This document shows positions 18,350 to 26,982 of a DNA stretch of 64,000 nucleotides, one piece after another. The stretch is from positions 1 through 64,000 of the forward strand of contig CAMUYW010000005.1 in NCBI GenBank assembly GCA_947165045.1, given 5' to 3'. The notes under the pieces are model-generated. The model did no database searches and was not told where the DNA came from. It was given only the letters and a program-made list of their open reading frames with translations. The stretch comes from an uncultured Fibrobacter sp. Lineage in GTDB: Bacteria; Fibrobacterota; Fibrobacteria; Fibrobacterales; Fibrobacteraceae. The position numbers and the translations under genes were made by a program. Every line of letters starts with the position of its first letter. Position 1 is the stretch's first letter.

Positions 18350-18359
18350 AGATAGCAAA

Positions 18360-19616
18360 TTAGAGAGTCCAGTGGTATTCAATGCCTAGGCTGATAAAGC
18401 AATCGATGGTGGATTTTCCGATAATGGTTGGAGCTGCGCCGGCATCGGGGGATGGGGCCTCATAAAGATCTCTACCGCGGCTCGAAATTCCGGCACGGAG
18501 ATCTATTCCGTAATGTTTCAAAAAGACAAATTGTCCACCAACACCAACTAGCGCGCCTTTGTAAACGTCTTCGAATTTGATACGGTACTTGTATGATCTT
18601 GATGGTTCTTTAACACCTTTTTTGAGTCCAATGTCTTCGACATAGAATGAATATTGGAATCCTAGGAAAAATAGCGGGGTGATGTCCAGCCACGGCGTGA
18701 TGGGGTATGTCATGGACAAGAGTGCGTTAAGACCGATGTCGTGCTGCCCAAAGTTCCAATGATCGAGTTCTTTATAGATGGTATCGGAAGCATCGAGTTT
18801 CATGTGACGGTTAGAATAGCGGTACATGAATTCGATACCGATAAATCCGTGCCATGTGAGGCCCGCATAAAGGCTGAGGAACGGGTCTGCATCATCGATG
18901 AAATTCCAGAGGCTGACGGAGTCCTTTGTGGCGCGGTAATTCTTTACGCGACTATTGGTATGGCTGCTTGTCCAGTTATCGGGCGTGAGTGGGAAATGTG
19001 CTTGCGAAAAACCGACTCCTACGCCTGCCCAAATTTTTATGTTGGGAACTTCTTTGTAGAGATCGTCGGGCTCTGTTTGCATTTTGAGGCGTTCTTCTTT
19101 GGAGAGACGGCGCTTGGTGCGCTTGTCAAAGAAGGTGGCGGCGATATCATCGCTAAGGGCAATCTTGTCGCTATTGGCTTTCACGATGCCTGCGGCTTTG
19201 GGCTCTTGAACGGTCTCGTCAAAAATGGCTACTTGAATATCTTTTCCGTGAGGTGCAAGGAAAAGTACGATATTGTCTTCGAGCGTTTGGATTTTTGCTG
19301 CCATGCCTGGGTGCCTTGCTCGTAAATGGACCGGCGGCAATCCTTTTTCGAGATTTTGCGAAAACCATTGACCATAGCGTTGTGCTACGGAATCGCGTTC
19401 CCATTCACCGAGCTCTCGGCATTTTGGGTCTCCGATGCCTGTATTGTTGCGACGGAGCGAAAGGCATAATTCAGCGGCATTGACGGGGGTGTTTCCATCG
19501 GGGGTCCATATTAAAATAGTTGCATCTTTCCAAAGGGTCCAATTCGAATTGAAGTAGACTTCGGAAGCGCATGCATAGGCCGCAAAAATCATGAGTATGA
19601 TGAGGAGCTTTTTCAC
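18360..19616 (-). CDS. Exported protein with predicted outer-membrane beta-barrel
   Basis: 418 aa with a signal peptide (LLIILMIFAAYACAS). The N-terminal ~200 residues look like a periplasmic domain. The C-terminal half has alternating aromatic strands with the pattern of a barrel (KIWAGVGVGFSQAHF, FLSLYAGLTWHGFIGIEFMY, FISLGIEYHWTL) and ends in an aromatic-rich strand. Its start overlaps the stop of the upstream lipoprotein gene by 4 bp, which suggests the two proteins act together at the outer membrane. No family name is recognised. Confidence 0.72.
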   Translation of the reverse strand: MKKLLIILMIFAAYACASEVYFNSNWTLWKDATILIWTPDGNTPVNAAELCLSLRRNNTGIGDPKCRELGEWERDSVAQRYGQWFSQNLEKGLPPVHLRARHPGMAAKIQTLEDNIVLFLAPHGKDIQVAIFDETVQEPKAAGIVKANSDKIALSDDIAATFFDKRTKRRLSKEERLKMQTEPDDLYKEVPNIKIWAGVGVGFSQAHFPLTPDNWTSSHTNSRVKNYRATKDSVSLWNFIDDADPFLSLYAGLTWHGFIGIEFMYRYSNRHMKLDASDTIYKELDHWNFGQHDIGLNALLSMTYPITPWLDITPLFFLGFQYSFYVEDIGLKKGVKEPSRSYKYRIKFEDVYKGALVGVGGQFVFLKHYGIDLRAGISSRGRDLYEAPSPDAGAAPTIIGKSTIDCFISLGIEYHWTL

Positions 19617-20308
19617 TTGACGACTCCTTCATAAAGATTCTTGCGGATTTTTTGGACGGCCAGTTGGATGAGATTCGTCAAATTTGCAAGCTTGTAGGTT
19701 GTAATGGGCTGCTGGATTTCGTCAACGGCACTGAAAAGCGGACGTTGCTTTAGGTTATCCCAAAGTGTGTACGAATAAACTGCACTGACGTTATCCGGTT
19801 TTTTGATGTTTCCGCTTTCGTTATGAATGAGCGCGTAATCAAAAAAGTTTTCACGCTTCAAGTCTGTGCCGATGATGAATTCGTGCAAGATAAGGACGAC
19901 GGGTGGTACATTCCCAGCCGGATCCCTGAGGGGGACTCCCTGTTCAGGAATGTGCCCTTTTATGAAAATGCGCTCGTCAAGCTTTAGACTTTCTTCAGGA
20001 AACTTGGTATTTGTGGTGTCCGGAAGAACAATCAGGTTCCCGTATGCCTTGCGCATCTCCGTTTCGAAAATGCTACGGCAGTGGAGCGTTCCTTTAATTT
20101 GGATGCTGTCCTTGCCGATTTCAAGGCGCTTGGCAAACCAGGAAGATCGCGTAATCACAAATGCGTTTTCGATGCCTGTTACAGCAATGCCACCATAAGG
20201 CGCTTTATGGTATGCTGGATGGCTAGCTGTCCAATGATAAGAATCTGCACACCCGGTGAGCATGCAGATTGCAAATCCGAAGAAAAGGATAGACTTCTTA
20301 AACGTCAT
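19613..20308 (-). CDS. Lipoprotein of unknown function
   Basis: 231 aa. The lipobox is LTGC with lipidated Cys20, after a hydrophobic stretch. The rest is soluble, with VVLILHEFIIGTDL and a C-terminal helix rich in Leu/Lys. No domain is recognised. It overlaps the beta-barrel gene by 4 bp (19613-19616), so the two are probably made together, as an outer-membrane barrel with a lipoprotein partner (inference). It follows pyrE by 36 bp. Confidence 0.75.
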   Translation of the reverse strand: MTFKKSILFFGFAICMLTGCADSYHWTASHPAYHKAPYGGIAVTGIENAFVITRSSWFAKRLEIGKDSIQIKGTLHCRSIFETEMRKAYGNLIVLPDTTNTKFPEESLKLDERIFIKGHIPEQGVPLRDPAGNVPPVVLILHEFIIGTDLKRENFFDYALIHNESGNIKKPDNVSAVYSYTLWDNLKQRPLFSAVDEIQQPITTYKLANLTNLIQLAVQKIRKNLYEGVVK

Positions 20309-20344
20309 TTGCTCTCGTGGATTTCGCGGGATGGTTTTGCAGCT

Positions 20345-21016
20345 TTAGACTGCGCCCCACTTTTCACGGTAGGCGTAGACTTTATCAAGGATTCCTTCGG
20401 GCGCGTTAATCTTCTTGCGATTGTCTTCGTTTTCGAGGAATGCGATGATATCGTTGATGTTCACGATGGAATGGGCTTCGATGCCGTATTCATCTTGAAC
20501 AGTCTGGAGCGCTGACTTGCCGTTTTCGAGCTTTTCCTTGCGGTCTACAGAAATTAAAAGGCCAATGACGTTTGCGTTTTCGATTTGCGAAAGGGCCTGC
20601 ATCGTTTCATTGACGGATGTACCTGCGGTAATCACGTCTTCGATGATGACGACGTTAGTCTTTTCTGCATACTTGTAACCGACAAGAGAACCGCCTTCGC
20701 CGTGGTCCTTGACTTCTTTTCTGTTGTATGTGAATGTCAAATTCTGGGCGTACACATCGGAAATCTTCATGGCGGTGGCGGCACACAGCGGAATTCCCTT
20801 GTAGGCCGGTCCGTAGAGGTTTGTGGCCTTGCCGTCAAAGTGCTTCATGAATGCTGCAGCGTAGAATTCTGCGAGCTTCGAAAGGGAGGCGCCTGTGCGG
20901 AACTCTCCAGTATTGATAAAGTAAGGTGTTTCGCGGCCGCTCTTGGTCACGAAGTTGCCGAATTTGAGAGCGCCAGATTCTACGAGAAAGTGTACGAAAG
21001 TATCAGTATTGTTCAT
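20345..21016 (-). CDS. pyrE: Orotate phosphoribosyltransferase
   Basis: 223 aa. PyrE converts orotate and PRPP to OMP in pyrimidine synthesis. The PRPP-binding motif is VVIIEDVITAGTSVNE. The substrate loop is KEVKDHGEGGSLVG, and KSGRETPYFINTGEFRTG is the conserved N-terminal block. The size is normal. It lies 9 bp after a membrane-protein gene and in the same run as purU, linking pyrimidine and one-carbon/purine steps only by position. Confidence 0.95.
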   Translation of the reverse strand: MNNTDTFVHFLVESGALKFGNFVTKSGRETPYFINTGEFRTGASLSKLAEFYAAAFMKHFDGKATNLYGPAYKGIPLCAATAMKISDVYAQNLTFTYNRKEVKDHGEGGSLVGYKYAEKTNVVIIEDVITAGTSVNETMQALSQIENANVIGLLISVDRKEKLENGKSALQTVQDEYGIEAHSIVNINDIIAFLENEDNRKKINAPEGILDKVYAYREKWGAV

Positions 21017-21025
21017 TGAACGATC

Positions 21026-21643
21026 CTAAGCTTTTGCTCCGATAAGGAGCGCAACGACTTCAGAGATGATGTTGTAATCGGTAATAAACTGGATAGCGAA
21101 TAGCGATATCAAGCATATTACGCAAAGTACTAAATAGGTATGGAAGGATTTTTCAAAGCCTTTGATTTTTAGCTTGAAAATGAGCCAGACACCGAAACTC
21201 AGAATGGAACTGAAAACCCATGCTGCAGAAGTGTTCAAGTCGACGAGGCGGCTTGCTGCAAACGTAATGGTAATGCCTGGCAAGAAGAAAAATGCAAAGC
21301 TCAAAACAACGAGCAGTGCGAAGCCTACGTAGTAGGCCAGTCCGCGGTCTTTCTTGATGATGACCTGGGGGCCTCCAATAGAGGTCAGTTCTTCTTCGCC
21401 TGTCATCGGATTGACGTAGGCTTCCGGTTTGAACTGCTTGTACGGCGAATTGGAAGAATCTTCCTTGTGCTTTGCCGGGCGGATGACTTCGCCGGTCAAA
21501 GGATTGATGATTTCTTTATCATCATCGGATTCGATAATAGTCTGTTTGACTTCGGCTGCAGCTTCGGTCTTGACTTCGTTTTCGATAGTGGTAGCCGGTT
21601 CTTGTTTCTGAGCGGGGACTTCGTTCTGAATTTCTTCGGACAT
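21026..21643 (-). CDS. Membrane protein with acidic cytoplasmic N-terminus
   Basis: 205 aa. Residues 1-90 are polar and Glu/Lys-rich with two similar short motifs, INPLTGEV and VNPMTGEE. Residues ~100-205 form about four hydrophobic segments (YYVGFALLVVLSFAFFFLPG, AWVFSSILSFGVWLIF, YLVLCVICLISLFAI, ISEVVALLIG). AGGAG stands close before the ATG. It sits between purU and pyrE. I do not recognise the family. Confidence 0.7.
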   Translation of the reverse strand: MSEEIQNEVPAQKQEPATTIENEVKTEAAAEVKQTIIESDDDKEIINPLTGEVIRPAKHKEDSSNSPYKQFKPEAYVNPMTGEEELTSIGGPQVIIKKDRGLAYYVGFALLVVLSFAFFFLPGITITFAASRLVDLNTSAAWVFSSILSFGVWLIFKLKIKGFEKSFHTYLVLCVICLISLFAIQFITDYNIISEVVALLIGAKA

Positions 21644-21652
21644 TGGTGACTC

Positions 21653-22498
21653 CTAGAGAATAAACGTTCTGCCCGCGTGAACAAACACGCGGTGTTCAAG
21701 CCAGAGCTTGAGCGCTTGGGAAAGCGTACGCTTTTCGATGTCCTTGCCGAGTTCGACAAGTTCGTCGATGCTTGCTGTTTCGGGAACGCGCTGGATGTCT
21801 TGGCAGATAATCGGACCTTGGTCGAGGTCTTCTGTTGCAAAGTGCGCTGTAGCACCGATAATTTTCACACCTTTATGCCATGCCTGATGGTAGGGCTTTG
21901 CGCCCTTGAAAGCCGGCAAGAATCCGTGGTGAATATTGATGATGCGGTACTTGAATTCTTCGGTAAAGTTCTCGCTCAAAATCTGCATGTAGCGGGCGAG
22001 GACGATGGTATCCGTTTTCGTTTCTTCGATAATTTCGCGGAAGCGGTTTTCGGGAATGGTCTTGTCCGGGTTGGACGGCACGTAGTAGAACGGCACGCCA
22101 AAGGAACCGCCTACAGGGCCCAAGTCCGGGTGGTTTCCGACGATGCAGCTGAATTCGCAGGGGAGGTCTCCATCACGATGCTTGAGGAGAAGGTCATAGA
22201 GGCAGTGGTCGGTCTTGGATACGAATATCGCAACGCGTTCTGTCTTGGAAGTATCAAAAAGTTTCCAGTTCAGCTGGAGGTGCGGAGCGATGGTCTCGAG
22301 GTGTCTTTTGACTTCGGGAATGTCGCTTGATTCTATATCGAATACGGCGCGCAAGAAAAACGTTTCGATATCCTTGGCGGTATGTTGCTGGAGGTCAATA
22401 ATATTAGCTCCGGCTTTTGCAAGAACTTGCGTTGTGCCGGCGATAAGCCCTTTTTGGTCGGGACAAAGAATTTGAAGAATGTAACGAGTCATAGACAT
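21653..22498 (-). CDS. purU: Formyltetrahydrofolate deformylase
   Basis: 281 aa; an alternative ATG two codons in is equally possible. The N-terminal ACT domain (residues ~4-85) is followed by a formyl-hydrolase domain with the catalytic Asn-His-Asp: IINIHHGFLPAFKGAKPYHQ and HFATEDLDQGPII. PurU releases formate from 10-formyl-THF, supplying formate for PurT and balancing the one-carbon pool. It heads the minus-strand run down to 14.7 kb. A TAATAT box lies 6 nt before the first ATG. Confidence 0.95.
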   Translation of the reverse strand: MSMTRYILQILCPDQKGLIAGTTQVLAKAGANIIDLQQHTAKDIETFFLRAVFDIESSDIPEVKRHLETIAPHLQLNWKLFDTSKTERVAIFVSKTDHCLYDLLLKHRDGDLPCEFSCIVGNHPDLGPVGGSFGVPFYYVPSNPDKTIPENRFREIIEETKTDTIVLARYMQILSENFTEEFKYRIINIHHGFLPAFKGAKPYHQAWHKGVKIIGATAHFATEDLDQGPIICQDIQRVPETASIDELVELGKDIEKRTLSQALKLWLEHRVFVHAGRTFIL

Positions 22499-22599
22499 AC
22501 TATAATATTAAAAAATTTAGGCCATGTTACCAAATATTTTATTTCCAAGTAGACAAAAAATAACTAACATTGCAGTAAGTAAATAAAAAGGATTAAAAA

Positions 22600-23721
22600 A
22601 TGGAGAGAATTAAATTGTTCAAACTAGGAATTTGCTCTGTGCTAATGCTGTCCGCAGTACAGGTTTTTGCTGCACCGCCGAAAACTTGGGACGCTATTTT
22701 TAATGCCGAAGGACAGGGTGATTATGCTGCCGCTAAAATCAGTGGCGATATCCGTTTTGGTCAGTACACACATTACAAAAATGTCCAGCCGGTTTCGTTC
22801 CGAGTCTTGGATGACAAATTCGATTTCTCTGTTGCGGGTAACATGACTGTTCCGGCAAAGATGATTGAAAATCCGGAATTCTACGAAAATTGCCGCAACA
22901 CCATGGAAGCATGGATTTCTTACTTCGACAAGCCGCGCCATTTCGGTAATGAAGATCTTATCATCAACATTGCGGGTGTTGACTTTGCATGCGGTAACGA
23001 CTTGTTCAATATCTACGATTTACGTATAAAGTTTACAAATCCACAGGCTCAGAAGGCTTGGGTGGCTGAACTTGAAGGCCGTCAGAAATACAAGCGTGAA
23101 CAGCTTTCTGCTTTCCGTAAGGCAGAACAGGAACACCGCGCTGAAATTCGTAACAAGTCTACTTCGTTTACGGACCCGCGTGATGGACAAGTCTATCGCA
23201 TTATTAAGGTGGAAGGTCGTGAATGGTTTGCTCAGAACGTGAACTACGAAGTTCCGGGACATTCTTGGTGCTATGAAGACAAGGATTCTTATTGCACTCG
23301 TAGCGGTCGTTTGTATGACTTGGAAGGTGCTCGCAAGGCTTGCCCCGAAGGTTGGCACTTGCCGCGTGACCGCGAATGGTCTGACATGCTCAAGGGCCTT
23401 ACGGGATGCTACGATGGTGTTGACAAGTGCGGTAACTTTGCTACAAAGATGAAAGCTACGACTGGTTGGCAGGGCGGTGGCGGTACCGACGAATATGGTT
23501 TTACCGTGTTCTCTTCGGGCTACCGCAAAGTGCTTGGCAAGTCTACAGTGCGCTATGAAGATATGGGCGAATACGCTGGATTCTGGAGCGCTCAGAACGG
23601 CCGTAACGAAACGATTTGGCTCTGGGCTATGGGCCGCATGAGTGACCAGATGGTTCGCCAGCTTGTTCCGGCAACCGCTAAGAACAATGGCTACTCTGTT
23701 AGATGCATTAACGGAAACTAA
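22600..23721 (+). CDS. Fibrobacter major paralogous domain protein (exported)
   Basis: 373 aa with a signal peptide ending VQVFA. The C-terminal ~190 residues match the Fibrobacter succinogenes major domain (TIGR02145): DPRDGQVYRIIKVEGREWFAQNVNYE, LYDLEGARKACPEGWHLPRDREW, then a Gly-rich block with EYGFTVFSSGYR and a closing YSVRCINGN. The domain is expanded in Fibrobacter surface and lipoproteins; its role is not established. The N-terminal half is unique in this window. It stands alone, with terminators on both sides. Confidence 0.9.
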   Translation: MERIKLFKLGICSVLMLSAVQVFAAPPKTWDAIFNAEGQGDYAAAKISGDIRFGQYTHYKNVQPVSFRVLDDKFDFSVAGNMTVPAKMIENPEFYENCRNTMEAWISYFDKPRHFGNEDLIINIAGVDFACGNDLFNIYDLRIKFTNPQAQKAWVAELEGRQKYKREQLSAFRKAEQEHRAEIRNKSTSFTDPRDGQVYRIIKVEGREWFAQNVNYEVPGHSWCYEDKDSYCTRSGRLYDLEGARKACPEGWHLPRDREWSDMLKGLTGCYDGVDKCGNFATKMKATTGWQGGGGTDEYGFTVFSSGYRKVLGKSTVRYEDMGEYAGFWSAQNGRNETIWLWAMGRMSDQMVRQLVPATAKNNGYSVRCINGN

Positions 23722-23746
23722 TAGTTAGGCACCTGCGGTGCAAAAT

Positions 23747-23778
23747 AAAAACGAGAGCTTAAAAAGCTCTCGTTTTTT
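23747..23778. terminator. Bidirectional terminator
   Basis: AAAACGAGAGCTT, loop AAA, AAGCTCTCGTTTTTT. It provides a T-run on both strands and sits between the convergent genes ending at 23721 and 23824. Confidence 0.88.
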
Positions 23779-23823
23779 AATGCTAATCTGTAGCCCGCCG
23801 TGGCGGGCGTTATTTCGTCAAAC

Positions 23824-25536
23824 CTACATTTGCCTAATCGGGAAGAGGCCAAGCAAGTCGAGGACGTTCTCGAGCACAATCTGTGTAGACTGTACGAGGA
23901 ACAAGCGAGACTTTTCTTCGGCAGATCCGAGCACGCGGTCTTCGTGGATGAACTTGTGTGCGGCTTCGGCAATTTCGAGTGCATATTGCGCGAGAACGCT
24001 AGGTTCATCATCCTTGACAGCGCCAAGAATTTTTTCGCCCTTCTTCGCGAGAATGTTGATGAGGTTGTAGGCTGCATCATCGGTGAGTTGCGAGTAATCG
24101 GCTTCGCTTGCGGAAACGGTGTAGCCGGCCTTGCGCATGATGCTGCAAAGACGCACGTGGGCGTTCTGTACATACGGACCCGTGTCGCCTTCAAAGCTCA
24201 TCACGGCATCCCAGTCAAAGCGCACGTCCTTCAAACGGCTGTTCTTGAGATCGTTGAAGGTGAGTGCGGAAATACCGATCTGGCGTGCAATGAGTTCCTT
24301 GTTTTCAAGCGTCGGATTCTTTTCATCGATGAATTCGAGAATCTTCTTTTGCGCTGCTTCAATCACGTCGCGGAGGAGGCTTGCCGTACCGGTACGTGTC
24401 TTGCCCTTTTCCCACTTGCCATCGACCAGCTGGAGGATCACGCCGAACGGAATGTGGTACATGTCCTTGTACCATTCGCGGCCCATCTTCTTGAGCACGT
24501 GGAACACCTGCTTGAAGTGGAGAGCTTGTCCGAGGTCCACCACATAAAGGCACTTGTCAAAGTTGTATTCCTTCTTGCGGTAGATAGCGGCAGCGAGGTC
24601 GCGAGTTGCATACAACGTGGAACCATCGCTCTTGCGGATAAGGCACGGATTCAAGTCGAATTCATCGAGCATCACCACGTCGCGTTCCTGGCTGTTCACC
24701 AACAAGTTCTTTTCACGGAGTTCGTCGAGAACGGCCGGAATCTTGTCTTCAAAGAAGGATTCGCCGGTGTAGTGGTCAAAGCCAACGCCCATCATGTCGT
24801 AAATGCGCATGAGTTCCTTAAGCGTTGCTGCGCGGAATGCGGTCCACAACTTGCGGTAGAATGCATCGCCCTGTTCAAGCTTTGTGAATGCGGCACGTGC
24901 TTCGTCTTCAAGGCCGGGCTCTTCTTTGGAGGCTTTGGAGAAGCTTGCGTAAAGGATGTTGAGTTCCTTCACGGTGAGGGCGTCGAGTGTCGCGTCATCG
25001 GTCGGGAGCTTTTCGCGGAGGTACATCACGATGAGCTTACCGAATGCCGTACCCCAGTCACCCAAGTGGTTGATGCGTTCGACCTTGTAACCGGCAGCCT
25101 TGTAAATGCGGGCGAGAGAGTTTCCGATCATGGTAGAACGCAAGTGGTGGAATGCGAGTTCCTTACCGATGTTCGGGGAACTGTAGTCGATGCAAACGAC
25201 CTTGCCATTCGGGGCAGCGTGACCGTATTCCAAGCCCTTGGCGGCAATGGCGTCCAAAGTTTCCTTGGCGAGGAAGTTGCGGTCAATAAAGAAGTTCAAA
25301 TAACCGTTCACCGCTTCGACCTTGGAAAGACCGGCTGGGAGCTTCACCTGTGCAGCGAGGTCTTCGGCAATTAGCTTCGGAGCCTTGCGGAGAGTCTTTG
25401 CAAGAGAAAAACACGGGATGGTGAAGTTTCCGTGGCTTGTATCAGGCGGTACGGAAATAAGTTTCAATGCGGCATCTTCAGCAAATGCTCCAGTAGCGGC
25501 AAGTGCCTTTGCGATTTCTGCATTAAATGAGTTCAT
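23824..25536 (-). CDS. argS: Arginyl-tRNA synthetase
   Basis: 570 aa. ATG 25536 is chosen because GGAG stands 7 nt upstream; the open frame runs to 25587 but that part lies inside rsfS. The N-terminal additional domain contains STSHGNF-like PDTSHGNFTIPCF. The class I signature is modified: SSPNIGKELAFHHLRST, with an FHH in place of the usual HxGH. INHLGDWGTAFGKLI and the C-terminal anticodon-binding helical domain follow. It charges tRNA-Arg. The start overlaps the end of rsfS by 14 bp. Confidence 0.95.
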   Translation of the reverse strand: MNSFNAEIAKALAATGAFAEDAALKLISVPPDTSHGNFTIPCFSLAKTLRKAPKLIAEDLAAQVKLPAGLSKVEAVNGYLNFFIDRNFLAKETLDAIAAKGLEYGHAAPNGKVVCIDYSSPNIGKELAFHHLRSTMIGNSLARIYKAAGYKVERINHLGDWGTAFGKLIVMYLREKLPTDDATLDALTVKELNILYASFSKASKEEPGLEDEARAAFTKLEQGDAFYRKLWTAFRAATLKELMRIYDMMGVGFDHYTGESFFEDKIPAVLDELREKNLLVNSQERDVVMLDEFDLNPCLIRKSDGSTLYATRDLAAAIYRKKEYNFDKCLYVVDLGQALHFKQVFHVLKKMGREWYKDMYHIPFGVILQLVDGKWEKGKTRTGTASLLRDVIEAAQKKILEFIDEKNPTLENKELIARQIGISALTFNDLKNSRLKDVRFDWDAVMSFEGDTGPYVQNAHVRLCSIMRKAGYTVSASEADYSQLTDDAAYNLINILAKKGEKILGAVKDDEPSVLAQYALEIAEAAHKFIHEDRVLGSAEEKSRLFLVQSTQIVLENVLDLLGLFPIRQM

Positions 25537-25942
25537 TGTCGTCTCCAGACTTCTTAGCGTCTTCGTTGATGAAGTCATGCTCATCAAGGTTCATGAGTTT
25601 GCCGTCTGCATAAAGACGGTCGAAAGAAATTTCGTTTCTCTTTTCTTCTTCGAACAAGTGGACCATCAGGTCAAGACCTGCATCAAAGATGGCCCAACGT
25701 ACGCCTTCCTTGTATTCAACGCCGACATAGTGGAGTTTGCGAGCCTTGAATTCTTTGGTGAGCTCGTTCAAAATAGCTTGCATTTGGGCTTCGCTTTCGC
25801 ATGTGGCAATGAGGAAATAATCCGCTTCGTTCTTGACTCCGCGGAGGTCTATGAGCTGCACGTTTTGAGCGCGAAGTTCAAAAAGGATACCTGCACCAAG
25901 CTTTACGGTTTCAGAAAAATCTTGGTTATTTTTTGCTGTCAT
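25523..25942 (-). CDS. rsfS: Ribosome silencing factor RsfS
   Basis: 139 aa. The RsfS/Iojap core is visible: LRAQNVQLIDLRGVKNEADYFLIATCES, then WAIFDAGLDLMVHLFEEEKRN and a LYAD-type end. RsfS binds uL14 on the large subunit and blocks subunit joining when nutrients are short. The C-terminal ~20 residues are an acidic extension. Overlaps with both neighbours (17 bp with the LytR_C gene, 14 bp with argS) show a tight operon. Confidence 0.93.
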   Translation of the reverse strand: MTAKNNQDFSETVKLGAGILFELRAQNVQLIDLRGVKNEADYFLIATCESEAQMQAILNELTKEFKARKLHYVGVEYKEGVRWAIFDAGLDLMVHLFEEEKRNEISFDRLYADGKLMNLDEHDFINEDAKKSGDDNELI

Positions 25943-26375
25943 TTTTTTCTCCCTGATCGGGTTCTACTATTTGTTGAAAATCTCTTCCGGTGTGCACGAT
26001 TGCATCAACCGTGGCGTTCTTGTTCAAGAGGATCAAAACGTTTTTTGTTTTTAATGTGGCCGCGAGTACTTGTGCGCCTTCCCATTCCGGGTTTCGGAGT
26101 ACAATGATGGTTTCGTCATAGTTCTGTAGTTGTTCATTATCGATGTGTACGACATCAAAACCATTGTCTCGCAAAAATGCACGCATTTTTACGGCGGCGC
26201 CTTTCATACTGCAACTGTTCAGTACTTCAACCTCTCCCTTGATGCGGCGCACTTCATGTACAACAGGAGCTGGCTTTTCTTCTTCGCAACCTGTAAAAAG
26301 GAATGCGGCAAAAATAGCCGAAGAGGCTCCTACGGCAAAGTTCAGGCGGAGTGCTTTAGAAAGGTTTTGGAACAT
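25926..26375 (-). CDS. LytR_C-domain lipoprotein
   Basis: 149 aa. The signal ends in LFTGC with lipidated Cys30. The mature part begins a LytR/CpsA C-terminal (LytR_C) domain: GEVEVLNSCSMKGAAVKMRAFLRDNGFDVV. In many bacteria this domain gene sits next to rsfS, where an LCP-family protein may be its partner; here only the LytR_C part is present, anchored as a lipoprotein. It overlaps rsfS by 17 bp. The role in cell-wall glycopolymer attachment is inferred from the family only. Confidence 0.8.
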   Translation of the reverse strand: MFQNLSKALRLNFAVGASSAIFAAFLFTGCEEEKPAPVVHEVRRIKGEVEVLNSCSMKGAAVKMRAFLRDNGFDVVHIDNEQLQNYDETIIVLRNPEWEGAQVLAATLKTKNVLILLNKNATVDAIVHTGRDFQQIVEPDQGEKNDSKK

Positions 26376-26400
26376 TCTTTGCCGTAAAATTTAGAAAAAT

Positions 26401-26439
26401 AAAAAAGCCCCCGTCTCGCAAAAACTTGGGGACGGGGGA
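26401..26439 (-). terminator. Rho-independent terminator
   Basis: CCCCCGTC (26408-26415) pairs with GACGGGGG (26431-26438), extended by two more pairs. A T-run follows on the minus strand. It ends the genes lying at 26457-29050. Confidence 0.85.
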
Positions 26440-26456
26440 CTGTTTAGGGTTGAGTC

Positions 26457-26939
26457 TTAGTCGTTATGGAAAAAGCGGCGTGGGCCGTAGGCTTTAAATG
26501 AGTCTCTTTCGTTGACGTACGAGACTCTTAATAGAGTGTTTTCACTAGGCTTATATTCCAATGAAACTTCTGGAATCAAAACGTTGACGTTGCCTTGACG
26601 CAAGTCTTCTCTTGCAATTTTGGAGCCGTTGTTGATGTTTGCGTAAAGCGGCATCCAAAGGCCTACGTTTGCGTACAAGTGAAGATTAGGTGTGAACTCG
26701 TAGGCAAAATGTCCCATAAAACTTTGGTTTGCTAGGGAACCGAAACTCCCTGCTACAAAATTTAGGGAATAGGTGTACGCGACTTTTAATGCGGGGTCGA
26801 AAGTGTCGTGTCGCACCATTTGGTTGGAATCAAATTCGCGGTTCCAGGGAATTCCAGTAGATTCGGTATTTGCGGGAATGTCCGCAAAAGCTAGCGTTGC
26901 AAAGCTTAAGGCTGATAAAATAAAGTGTTTCATATTCAT
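26457..26939 (-). CDS. Small exported protein, tandem paralog 1
   Basis: 160 aa with a signal peptide (FILSALSFATLAFAD). It is closely related to the next upstream gene: both carry SGIPWNRE / TGIPWNRE, VRHDTFDPALKVAYTYS, FAYEFTP(N/S)LHLYANVG, LWMPLY(A/S)N and a closing YGPRRFF. The spacing of aromatic residues in the second half suggests beta strands (HLYANVGLWMPLY, VSLEYKPSENTLLRVSYV). It is probably a small outer-membrane or periplasmic protein; the function is unknown. TATATT lies exactly 7 nt before the ATG at 26939, so it may be transcribed as a leaderless message from its own promoter. Confidence 0.75.
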   Translation of the reverse strand: MNMKHFILSALSFATLAFADIPANTESTGIPWNREFDSNQMVRHDTFDPALKVAYTYSLNFVAGSFGSLANQSFMGHFAYEFTPNLHLYANVGLWMPLYANINNGSKIAREDLRQGNVNVLIPEVSLEYKPSENTLLRVSYVNERDSFKAYGPRRFFHND

Positions 26940-26982
26940 GTAAATGAATATACAAAACTACTTTTTACGAGAGTAGTAGAAT

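Noticed and set aside
23800-25374. 524-codon open frame on the + strand
   Set aside because: Antisense shadow of argS; no signal, start site or recognisable domain.
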